Both the position numbers and the translations under genes were made by a program. Under the pieces are notes generated by a model, which saw only the letters and a list, made by a program, of their open reading frames with translations, searched no databases and was not told the origin of the DNA. From Neomesorhizobium sp963726065 (GTDB taxonomy: Bacteria > Pseudomonadota > Alphaproteobacteria > Rhizobiales > Rhizobiaceae), in assembly GCA_963726065.1 (NCBI GenBank), contig CAVSAU010000015.1, positions 62,001 to 126,000 on the forward strand: DNA of 64,000 nucleotides, written 5' to 3'. Positions 17,159 through 24,817 of the stretch are shown in pieces. Position 1 is the first letter of the stretch. Every line of letters starts with the position of its first letter.

Positions 17159-17683
17159 ATGCGAGCACGTTTGATTATCGGCCTGGCGTCCATGCTGTTT
17201 GCCGGGCCTTTGCTTGTGGCGCCCGCCTTTTCGGCCGGTGGGGGAACTGCTCCGGCGCCAAGCTGCGCCAAGGGCAAGGTCTACGATACGAAATCCAAGA
17301 AATGCGTGCCGAAGACCAGCGCGGTCGACGACGACAGCATCTACGAAACCGGCCGTTCGCTGGCCATGGAAGGCCGTTACGGCGAAGCCATCGACATTCT
17401 CAACTTGGCCAAGGACAAGACCGACCCGCGCATCCTCAACTATCTCGGCTACTCGCACCGCAAGGAGGGCCGCGTGCTCGTCGGCCTCGGTTATTATCAG
17501 GAAGCCTTGCGGCAGGACCCGAACTACACGCTGGTGCGCGAATATATGGGCGAGGCGCAACTCCAGCTCGGTGATGTCACAGCCGCCAGGGAGCAGCTTG
17601 GCGAGATCGAAAAGCGTTGTGGCAAGGGCTGCAGCGAATACACCGAACTTGCAAGCCAGATCGACGCCTACGTGAAAGGCTGA
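17159..17683 (+). CDS. Secreted tetratricopeptide-repeat protein
   Basis: 174 residues from ATG 17159 (GAGGAG 8 bases upstream). Signal peptide LIIGLASMLFAGPLLVAPAFSA, a short region with two Cys (CAKGKVYDTKSKKC), then two to three TPR units (YGEAIDILNLAKDKTDPRIL; GLGYYQEALRQDPNYTLVRE; LGDVTAAREQLGEI). It is predicted periplasmic. It is the intact tandem paralogue of the broken gene at 16359, with similar upstream sequence. Function unknown; TPR proteins usually scaffold complexes. Confidence 0.85.
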   Translation: MRARLIIGLASMLFAGPLLVAPAFSAGGGTAPAPSCAKGKVYDTKSKKCVPKTSAVDDDSIYETGRSLAMEGRYGEAIDILNLAKDKTDPRILNYLGYSHRKEGRVLVGLGYYQEALRQDPNYTLVREYMGEAQLQLGDVTAAREQLGEIEKRCGKGCSEYTELASQIDAYVKG

Positions 17684-17700
17684 TCTGAGGGCTTGAAATC

Positions 17701-17728
17701 GAGCCGGTAGCCGCAAGGCTGCCGGCTC
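17701..17728. terminator. Hairpin between convergent genes
   Basis: GAGCCGGTAGCC, loop GCAA, GGCTGCCGGCTC: a 12-bp stem with one G-U pair, followed by CTTGTT. It lies between the TPR gene and the sugar dehydrogenase gene. Confidence 0.6.
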
Positions 17729-17733
17729 CTTGT

Positions 17734-18877
17734 TCAGTCGGCGCGCGAAAGCCTTACGATCGCGCCCGGATCTTCGTCGGTCAGCAGCCAGACGGAGCCA
17801 TCCGGCGCGATGTTGACGTCGCGAATGCGGCCGAACTCGCCTTCCAGCAGACGCTCCTCGCTGGCGATCTTGCCCGAGGCATCGCGGTCGAGGCGGACTA
17901 GCAACTGGAACTTCAGCGCACCGACAAGCAGATCGCCTTTCCATTCCGGAAACATGCCGCCGTCGTAGACGGCCAGTCCGGACGGTGCGATCGACGGGTC
18001 CCAGTAGTAAAGCGGCTGCTCGAAGCCCGGCGCTCGCGTGCCAACGCCGAGCTTGGCGCCCGAATAGTCGACACCGTAGGAAATTTCCGGCCAGCCGTAG
18101 TTCTTGCCGGCTTCGGGCCTGTTGATCTCGTCACCGCCCTTGGCGCCATGTTCGACCGTCAAAAGGCCGCCGGCAATCGGGTCGAATGCCGCGCCTTGCG
18201 GGTTGCGATGGCCTTTCGACCAGATTTCCGGCAGATGTTTCGAGCCATCGGGCGAGGGGTTGTCGGCGGGAATCGAACCGTCTGTGTTGATGCGCAGTAC
18301 CGCGCCCGCGTGATCCTGCATGTCCTGCGCACGTTCGCCCTGTCCCCGGTCGCCGATGGTGAAGAACAACGTGCCATCCCCGGCGAATACCAGGCGCGAG
18401 CCGAAATGGCGACTGGTGCCGGATTTCCTGGCCATCGAGAAGATCACCTCTACGTCCTCCAGCCGCGGATTGCCGTCACGGACCAGTTTCGCGCGCGCGA
18501 TCGCAGTTCCAGCGCCGCCTCGACCGGGTTCCGAAAAACTGAAAAAGATCTGTTGCGATTGCTGCGAAATCCGGGAGGCTGCTGCGATGTCGAGTAGTCC
18601 GCCCTGGCCGACTCGCTGCGACCTTGGGCACGCCCTTCAGCGGTTTGGAAAGCTTGCCGTCCGAAAGCAGCCGTATGCGGCCGGCGCGTTCCGTCACCAT
18701 GACTTCGCCGCCCGGCAGGAAGTCCAGCCCCCACGGATTTTCGAGCTGGTCGGTCACGATTTCGGCTTCGACGCGGGCATCTCTGGTGTCGAATATCTCT
18801 CCCGCGAGCGCGGGAGGAACACCGGTCGCGACGGTTATCGTCGACAGCAAAGCGGATCGAGCGAGATGAGGGAGCAT
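17734..18877 (-). pseudogene. PQQ-type aldose sugar dehydrogenase (YliI-like), frameshifted
   Basis: The N-terminus (ATG 18877, signal peptide, then NPWGLDFLPGGEVMVTERAG) and the remainder (LVRDGNPRLEDVEVIFSM, HFGSRLVFAGDGTLFFTIGD, GHRNPQGAAFDP, AKGGDEINRPEAGKNYGWP) lie in different frames. They join after removing one base near 18608-18612 on the plus strand. The beta-propeller motifs for PQQ/calcium are otherwise complete to the C-terminus. Intact relatives are periplasmic soluble glucose/aldose dehydrogenases. Single-base indel only, so a sequencing error is possible. Confidence 0.85.
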
Positions 18878-19076
18878 TTTCGTCCTGTCCAGATCGTTGC
18901 GAGTCTGGTGTTGAACCGCAAAGGAAAGCCGAAAAGCTCCGCGCAAATGAATGGCGCGGGCATCACAAGCTGGTGAAATGTTGCCAGTGCGACAAGATTG
19001 TGACATGCCCTTGCGTAGGCAAAATTTGACGTGAAAATCGCAGGGGAATTGCTATATTCAGGGAAATTCAGGTGAA

Positions 19077-19115
19077 ACGGTTCTGTTAGCCGAGGCTGCC
19101 GGACCGTTTTCTTTT
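19077..19115 (+). terminator. Intrinsic-terminator-like hairpin in the greA leader
   Basis: ACGGTTC (19077-19083) pairs with GGACCGT (19101-19107) around an inner AGCC/GGCT stem, followed by TTTTCTTTTT. It lies about 70 bases upstream of the greA start and downstream of a plausible promoter (TTGACG at 19027, TATATT near 19053), so it would act as a leader attenuator. Confidence 0.6.
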
Positions 19116-19182
19116 TGTGTCTCACCGGTGAATTTACACTTGAAAAGGACCGCAGGGAGTCTGCGGCAGGAAGGAAGATATC

Positions 19183-19656
19183 ATGAACAAGGTCCCGATG
19201 ACCGCCGGCGGTTTCCAGTCGCTCAAGGAAGAGCTGCGCTGGCGCCAGCAAGAAGAGCGTCCGCGCATCATCGAGGCCATTTCGGAAGCCCGCTCGCATG
19301 GCGATCTTTCCGAAAACGCCGAATATCATGCCGCCAAGGAGCAGCAGAGCCTCAATGAAGGCCGCGTCAACGAGCTTGAGGATCTGGTCGCCCGCGCCGA
19401 AGTGATCGACGTGTCGAAACTGACCGGTGAAAAGGTGAAGTTCGGCGCCACGGTCGTGGTGGTCGACGAGGACAGCGAAGAGGAACGGACCTACCAGATC
19501 GTCGGCGATCAGGAAGCCGACGTGAAATCTGGCCGCATTTCGATCTCATCGCCGATCGCCCGTGCGCTGATCGGCAAGGAAGTTGGCGAGAGCATCGAGG
19601 TCAATGCACCGGGCGGCGCCCGCGGCTACGAAATCGTGCGGGTCCAGTTCATCTGA
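19183..19656 (+). CDS. greA: Transcription elongation factor GreA
   Basis: 157 residues, exact family length. N-terminal coiled coil with the acidic tip (SHGDLSENAEYHAAKEQQ) that enters the RNA polymerase secondary channel and stimulates cleavage of backtracked RNA; C-terminal FKBP-like domain (about 80-157) ending GGARGYEIVRVQFI. AAGGAAG precedes the ATG. The leader holds a terminator-like hairpin that may attenuate expression. It is followed by LPS core genes, as in Sinorhizobium. Confidence 0.97.
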   Translation: MNKVPMTAGGFQSLKEELRWRQQEERPRIIEAISEARSHGDLSENAEYHAAKEQQSLNEGRVNELEDLVARAEVIDVSKLTGEKVKFGATVVVVDEDSEEERTYQIVGDQEADVKSGRISISSPIARALIGKEVGESIEVNAPGGARGYEIVRVQFI

Positions 19657-19679
19657 CAGGGAACGGCGACCCCCGCCCC

Positions 19680-20770
19680 ATGAACACGACAAAAAACAGC
19701 GCAGCGGCCGGCAGGGCCGTTGCCGATGTCGGCGCGGTCGAGGTGATCGCGCCGAACTTCAAGCGGCGGCTATCGGGCGTCACCACCACGATTATCCATT
19801 TGGTGCCGGTGCAGATGCGAACGCTCGGCATCGCGACCGTCGGCCCGGGCCTACCGGATACGCTGCCGAAGCTTCGCTTCGGCCAGCTTTTCGGCCTGCT
19901 GAAACGGCCGAAAAAGCGGCCATTCCGCATCTGGCATGCTCGCCGCAACCCGGAAATGCTGGCCGGTATCGTGCTGCGCGACGTTCTGCGCGCACCGGTG
20001 AAGCTGCTTTTCACCTCCGCCGCGCAGCGCGATCACAAGCCTTACACCAAGTGGCTGATCCGCAGGATGGATGCGGTGATTGCCACCAGCAGCCGTTCCG
20101 GCAGTTTCCTCGAGGTGCCGCATACTGTGGTCATGCACGGCATCGACCTTGGGCAATTCCGTCCGCCCGCCACTGCGGACGATGATTTCGCCGCGACAGG
20201 CCTGCGCGGCCGTTATGCCGTCGGGCTGTTTCGGGCGTATCCGCCACCAGAAGGGCACCGACCTCTTCGTCGATGCGATGATTGCGTTGCTGCCGCAGTT
20301 TCCGGACTGGACGGCGGTGATCACCGGGCGTGTGACGCCGGAACATAGGGGTTTCGCCGACGAGCTGAAAAAGAAGGTCGATGCAGCCGGCCTGTCGGAC
20401 CGGATCGTCTTTTTGGGTGAAGTGCCGGACGTGAAGGTCTGGTATCGCCGCGTTTCGCTTTATGTGGCGCCGTCCCGCAACGAGGGGTTCGGGCTTACCC
20501 CGCTGGAGGCGATGGCATCCGCGAACGCCGGTGGTCGCGAGCGACGCCGGCGCCTATGCCGAACTGGTCGTGCCAGGAAGGACCGGAGCCGTGGTTCCTG
20601 CCGGCGACGGCGATGCGCTGCGTGAAGCGATCAGGCCATATCTCGCCGATCCCGCGCTTGCCCGCGGGCATGGCGAGGCAGGCCTTGCCGATGTCATCGA
20701 GCGATTTCCGCTTGAACGGGAGGCCAACGCCATCGCCAAGGTCTACGAGCGGATGTGGGCGCGCGGCTGA
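19680..20770 (+). pseudogene. lpsB: LPS core glycosyltransferase family 4 (LpsB/LpcC-like), frameshifted twice
   Basis: Segments in three frames join into one GT4 enzyme of about 360 residues: APNFKRRLSGVTTTIIHLVP at the start, FRIWHARRNPEMLAG, then GCFGRIRHQKGTDLFVDAM (nucleotide-sugar domain), APSRNEGFGLTPLEAMAS (the E-x7-E motif) and VVASDAGAYAELV. One extra G near 20223-20225 and one extra A near 20522 break it. Homologues transfer a mannose to the inner core of rhizobial LPS. Position after greA agrees with lpsB of S. meliloti as I recall it. Such a gene is rarely lost, so read errors are suspected. Confidence 0.8.
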
Positions 20771-20772
20771 GC

Positions 20773-21576
20773 TTATTCCGGCGGCGCCTTGTCACCCAGT
20801 GAGAGCCGGTAGAGTTTTGCTTCCACCAGGAAGGCATATTGCGCGAACATCATCGCGTAGATGAAACCCGGCACGCCGCAGAGGAAATTGCGGTGCCCGA
20901 CATAGCTCTTCAGGAACCAGCCGACAGGCTTGAAAAACAGCTTCAGTGGATTCGTCCGGCGACCACGCGCGAATTGCTCGCGTGCCTTCAAATCCGCGTA
21001 GAGTGCTTGTCTTTCGCAGTCTCTTCCTTCATCGACATGTTGCGAAAATGCAAGATCGCGCCTTTCGGAAGCGTATGGCACCGGGCCTTGTCCGATCAGC
21101 GACTCGTGGATCAGCGCGCTTTCGTCGAAACGGGCGGTTCCCTTGCGGAAGAGTCTCAGAAATGCCTTGGCGTGGACGATAGCCGGCTGGTAGCCGTAGC
21201 CCGGCAGGTAGTCGCGGCGAAGGATCGCGTACGACGAGAGCTTTGCGTCGTCCAGCGGCATGGCCGAAAGGCATGCCTTCGCGGCGGGGTCGAGCCGCTC
21301 GTCGGAGTCCATGCTGAGGCACCAGGGCTCGCGGCATTGTTCGAGCGCGAACTGTTTCTGCCTGGCAAAGCCCGGCCATCGCGTTCGAAATCAGGCGGAT
21401 CGGGTAAGCCTTGCGCGGCGTAGGCCTCGATCAGGGCAAGCGTGCCATCGGTCGACCCTGAAGTCGACAATCACGATCTCGCGGCAGAAGTCGAGGCTTT
21501 CGATGCACTCACCGAGCACTGCGACTTCGTTCTGGCAGATGATGAAGGCCGAGATCGGCCTGTGAAACCGGCTCAT
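20773..21576 (-). pseudogene. LPS core glycosyltransferase family 2 (WaaE-like), frameshifted
   Basis: Starts at ATG 21576 with ISAFIICQNEVAVLGECIES and REIVIVD. The frame then shifts three times (extra bases near 21461, 21408 and 21377) before continuing cleanly from FARQKQFALEQC through SMDSDERLDPAAKACL to the C-terminus. Removing one base at each site gives the GT2 motifs VDSGSTDGT and MDSDE in one chain of about 266 residues. The C-terminal half has a hydrophobic tail (FLCGVPGFIYAMMFAQYAFLV). Probably an inner-core LPS transferase together with the neighbouring GT4 enzyme. Confidence 0.75.
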
Positions 21577-21585
21577 CGAAGGCCT

Positions 21586-22069
21586 CTACGCCGGATCGTC
21601 GATGGCGACCAGCCCTTCGTCCTTGATCTGGCGTATGGTCAGACGCGGTGCGCACCGTATCGACATTCGGCGTCGACGTAAGTTCTTCGATAACGAAGCT
21701 CTGGAAGGTGCCAAGGTCGCTTGCCACGCAATGCAGCAGGAAATCGGACTCGCCCGAAACCATCCACGCACGGCGCACCATCGGCCAGTTGCGGGTGCGG
21801 TCGGAAAACGCCTTCAGCTCGACTTCGGATTGATGGTGCAGGCCAATGAGACAGAAGGCCACCACATCGAAGCCGAGGGACTTGCTGTTCAGAAGCGCCC
21901 GGTAGCCGCGAATGATGCCGGCGTCTTCCAGCCGCTTGACGCGGCGCAGGCACGGCGGCGCCGAAATGCCCACCCGCTTTGACAGTTCGACATTGGTCAT
22001 GCGGCCGTCATCCTGCAACTCCCTCAAGATCTTCCAATCGATGGAATCAAGGTCTGCTTTGAGGGGCAT
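21586..22069 (-). pseudogene. Lrp/AsnC-family regulator, frameshifted near its C-terminus
   Basis: The HTH (DWKILRELQDDGRMTNVELS, then RVGISAPPCLRRVKRLE) and the ligand-binding RAM domain (GFDVVAFCLIGL, VSGESDFLLHCVASDLGTF) are intact. Near 21641 one extra base throws off the last 18 residues; the other frame supplies LTIRQIKDEGLVAIDDP and a stop at 21586, 10 bases from the glycosyltransferase start. Without the indel the protein has about 160 residues, the usual length. Position beside trxB matches the AsnC-type gene there in S. meliloti. Confidence 0.82.
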
Positions 22070-22339
22070 TAACAGTCACTCCAGTCACACCAGGCGCAAG
22101 AATCTGTCGTCTGTGTGAAATTAAACTATCGGAAGATGCGCGCGTGGCCAAGTTCGGCCGTTTTCCGGAAAGAGATTTCCGCAAGCAAGGCAGCAAACGG
22201 TCCGGGATGGTGCAGCTTTCCGGGGACGAACAATTCGTCGCCTTGCATGAGGGGTAACGCAGCACCTAAATTACGGCAAACAGAATTTCATTTCCGCCCG
22301 ATGCACCTTGGGTGCCGGCCGACATTCGAAGGCAGCATC

Positions 22340-23314
22340 ATGACCGTGAAGCACGCGCCCGTTCTCATCATCGGTTCCGGCCCGGCCGGCTACACCGCAG
22401 CGATCTATGCGGCCCGCGCCCTGCTGAAGCCGGTGCTCGTCGCCGGTCTCCAACAGGGCGGCCAACTGACGATCACCACAGACGTGGAGAACTATCCCGG
22501 TTTCGCCGATCCGATCCAGGGTCCCTGGCTGATGGAGCAGATGCTGAAGCAGGCGGAGCATGTCGGCACCGAAATCGTCAACGACCTGATCGTCGAAGTC
22601 GACATCCAGAACCGTCCATTCCGGCTGCGGGGCAACTCCGGCACCACCTACACCTGCGACGCGCTGATCATTGCCACCGGAGCCCAGGCGAAGTGGCTCG
22701 GCATCCCCAGCGAACAAACCTACATGGGCTTCGGCGTCTCGGCTTGCGCTACCTGTGACGGGTTCTTCTATCGCGGCAAGGACGTGGTGGTGGTGGGCGG
22801 CGGAAACTCGGCCGTGGAGGAGGCGCTTTACCTCTCCAACCTCGCCAAGCACGTCACCGTCATTCACCGCCGCGGCGAATTCCGCGCCGAGCGCATCCTT
22901 CAGGAGCGGTTGTTCAAGAAGGAGAACGTGACCGTGCTCTGGGATTCGGTTGTTGACGAGATTACCGGCGTTCCCGGCCAGAAGCCCCTGCCGCCGTCGG
23001 TCACCGGCATCCGCGTGAAGAACGCCAAGAGCGGAACCGTTTCCGAACTCCCCGTCGATGGGGTGTTCGTGGCGATCGGCCACGCGCCGGCGGTCGAGCT
23101 TTTTGTCGGCAAGCTGAAGCAGAAACCGAATGGCTATCTGTGGACGGCGCCCGATTCCACCAAGACTGACGTGCCCGGCGTATTCGCTGCGGGCGACGTC
23201 ACCGATGACGTTTATCGCCAGGCGGTGACCGCCGCCGGTCTGGGCTGCATGGCGGCGCTGGAGGCGGAAAAGTATCTTGCGGAAATGGACGTGCATCGTG
23301 AAGCGGCAGAATAA
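22340..23314 (+). CDS. trxB: Thioredoxin reductase
   Basis: 324 residues from ATG 22340, where homology begins (VLIIGSGPAGYTAAIYAARA, FAD-binding). Catalytic disulfide CATCDG near residue 143, NADPH-binding GGGNSAVEEALYLS, and the C-terminal FAD motif FAAGDVTDDVYRQAVTAAG. It reduces thioredoxin with NADPH in the cytoplasm. It is followed after 25 bases by the LysR gene, and the pair trxB-lsrB is conserved across Rhizobiales. Confidence 0.97.
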   Translation: MTVKHAPVLIIGSGPAGYTAAIYAARALLKPVLVAGLQQGGQLTITTDVENYPGFADPIQGPWLMEQMLKQAEHVGTEIVNDLIVEVDIQNRPFRLRGNSGTTYTCDALIIATGAQAKWLGIPSEQTYMGFGVSACATCDGFFYRGKDVVVVGGGNSAVEEALYLSNLAKHVTVIHRRGEFRAERILQERLFKKENVTVLWDSVVDEITGVPGQKPLPPSVTGIRVKNAKSGTVSELPVDGVFVAIGHAPAVELFVGKLKQKPNGYLWTAPDSTKTDVPGVFAAGDVTDDVYRQAVTAAGLGCMAALEAEKYLAEMDVHREAAE

Positions 23315-23339
23315 GCCGCCGGTAGACTGAGGGGTCGGC

Positions 23340-24236
23340 ATGTCGCTGGATTGGGACAAGTTACGCGTGTTTCACGCCGCGGCGGAGGCTGGGTCGTTCA
23401 CCCATGCCGCCGAGACCTTGCGGCTGTCGCAATCGGCGATTTCCCGGCAGGTCAGCGCGCTGGAGAACGATGTCGGCGTGCCGCTGTTTCACAGGCATGC
23501 GCGCGGCCTGGTCCTGACCGAGCAGGGCGAGATCCTCTACCGCACCGCGCACGACGTGTTGATGAAGCTGGAGAACGTGCGCTCGCGGCTGACCGAGGCC
23601 AAGGATCGCCCCTCCGGCGTATTGCGGGTCACCACCACGGTCGGCCTCGGCACCGGTTGGCTGACCGACCGCGTGCAGGAATTCACCGACCTCTATCCAG
23701 ATATCCAGCTCCAGCTGGTGTTTGCCAACGAAGAGCTCGACCTGACGATGCGCCAGGCCGACTGTGCCATACGCTTGCGTCAACCGCAGCAGCCGGACTT
23801 GATTCAGCGCCGGCTGTTCACCGTGCACCTGCATCTGTTCGCCGCGCCGTCCTATCTCGAACGTTATGGCCGACCGGCCACAACCAAGGACCTCGACAAG
23901 CATCGCATCGTGACGTTCGGCGAGCCGGTGCCGGGCTTCCTGCGTGAGCTCAACTCGCTTGAGACGCTTGGCCGACCGGAAGGCGACCGCCGCATGGCGA
24001 CGGTGCAAATCAACGACCTGATGTCGGTGCGCCGCGTGGTCAAGAGGGGTGTCGGTATCGCGATGCTGCCGGACTACATGGCCGACAAGGATTCAGGCCT
24101 GGTGCAGATCCTGCCGGAGGTCGAGGTGCCTTCCTTCGATACCTTCTTCTGCTACCCGGAAGCGATGAAAAATCAGGCAAAGCTCAAGGCCTTCCGCGAC
24201 TTCGTATTCTCGAAGGCGCGCAGCTGGTCATTCTGA
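23340..24236 (+). CDS. lsrB: LysR-family regulator, LsrB/VtlR-like
   Basis: 298 residues. N-terminal LysR winged helix (LRVFHAAAEAGSFTHAAETL, then SQSAISRQVSALENDVGVPL) and a periplasmic-binding-protein-like effector domain. Identity as LsrB/VtlR rests on the position directly after trxB, the ending and the sRNA-like sequence behind it. In Sinorhizobium LsrB affects redox response, LPS and symbiosis; in Brucella and Agrobacterium VtlR activates AbcR sRNA genes. AGGGGTCGGC precedes the ATG. Confidence 0.88.
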   Translation: MSLDWDKLRVFHAAAEAGSFTHAAETLRLSQSAISRQVSALENDVGVPLFHRHARGLVLTEQGEILYRTAHDVLMKLENVRSRLTEAKDRPSGVLRVTTTVGLGTGWLTDRVQEFTDLYPDIQLQLVFANEELDLTMRQADCAIRLRQPQQPDLIQRRLFTVHLHLFAAPSYLERYGRPATTKDLDKHRIVTFGEPVPGFLRELNSLETLGRPEGDRRMATVQINDLMSVRRVVKRGVGIAMLPDYMADKDSGLVQILPEVEVPSFDTFFCYPEAMKNQAKLKAFRDFVFSKARSWSF

Positions 24237-24349
24237 CGGCTAACTGCCTAATTTTTCTACGTAAATTGCTGAAACTGAACACTCATGCAAAAATGCATGG
24301 GTGAAATGCAAGGAGGAAGCTTGTTTTTTGGGCAGGAGACGCCCATATC

Positions 24350-24472
24350 ACAATCATCTCCCGGGCGCGTTCCTCCTCCCATTAGCTCCCGGTGAGTGTT
24401 CCCCTCTGGAGGTTTCGCCTTAACAGGCACTTCCAATCAACTCAGCCGGATCGTTTCGATCCGGCTTTTTTG
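24350..24472 (+). ncRNA. AbcR-like (alpha-r15) trans-acting sRNA candidate
   Basis: Directly downstream of lsrB/vtlR lies a compact three-hairpin RNA signature. Hairpin 1 has stem CCGGG (24361-24365)/CCCGG (24388-24392) with TCCTCCTCCC in its loop, an exposed anti-Shine-Dalgarno motif. A middle region holds CCTC/GAGG, and a strong intrinsic terminator ends it at 24444-24471. Additional CUCCC motifs lie at 24356 and 24387. AbcR sRNAs repress ABC-transporter mRNAs through such motifs with Hfq, and their location next to lsrB/vtlR is as I recall for S. meliloti and Agrobacterium. The 5' end is a guess from the usual length of about 115 nt. Confidence 0.65.
24444..24471 (+). terminator. Strong intrinsic terminator of the AbcR-like RNA
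   Basis: AGCCGGATC, loop GTTTC, GATCCGGCT: perfect 9-bp stem followed by six T. Confidence 0.9.
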
Positions 24473-24599
24473 TTGCCCGCTTGGGCGCCCAGACATAACC
24501 GTTTCGTCGCAGCCAGCGACCCGGCGGCGACGCTCGAAAAACCCGTGTATACCGTGACGTAACGGTCACATGTAACCCTGGGTAACCTTATGGCTAGCA

Positions 24600-24770
24600 A
24601 ATCCGCCGGCTAAACATGATGCTAGGACGCGACGTTATCCGTTCGGGAGATGGGGGCATCACTCGAAGGATGGTCTCGGCAGCCGTTGCGTCCCGCTCTT
24701 TCGACCGCCTGAGACCAGGCGGCATACCGCGGCGGACCTGCCGTACCGCCTCCCGCGGTTACGGTCCGCA
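24600..24770. other. Intergenic stretch with extensive base-pairing potential, possible structured RNA
   Basis: GGACGCGACG (24625-24634) pairs with CGTTGCGTCC (24684-24693) and encloses a long imperfect hairpin with apical GATG-GGGG-CATC. GGTCTC (24672-24677) can pair with GAGACC (24711-24716). AGGCGG near 24717 pairs with CCGCCT near 24747. A strong terminator follows. I could not match it to a known RNA family, and high GC alone produces some pairing. Confidence 0.35.
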
Positions 24771-24773
24771 AAA

Positions 24774-24803
24774 AACGGCGTCCGGGGACCGGACGCCGTT
24801 TTT
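24774..24803. terminator. Bidirectional intrinsic terminator
   Basis: AACGGCGTCCGG, loop GGA, CCGGACGCCGTT: 12-bp perfect stem with an A-run before and a T-run after. It sits 15 bases beyond the stop of the leftward EF-G-like gene and can also end rightward transcription. Confidence 0.9.
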
Positions 24804-24817
24804 TATTCCGTGCAGGT

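Noticed and set aside
24277..24401. Closing helix GAACACTCA/TGAGTGTTC suggesting a longer 6S-like RNA
   Set aside because: Perfect 9-bp pairing exists, but the span is too long for a normal AbcR and lacks the central bubble expected of 6S RNA; the shorter three-hairpin RNA fits better.
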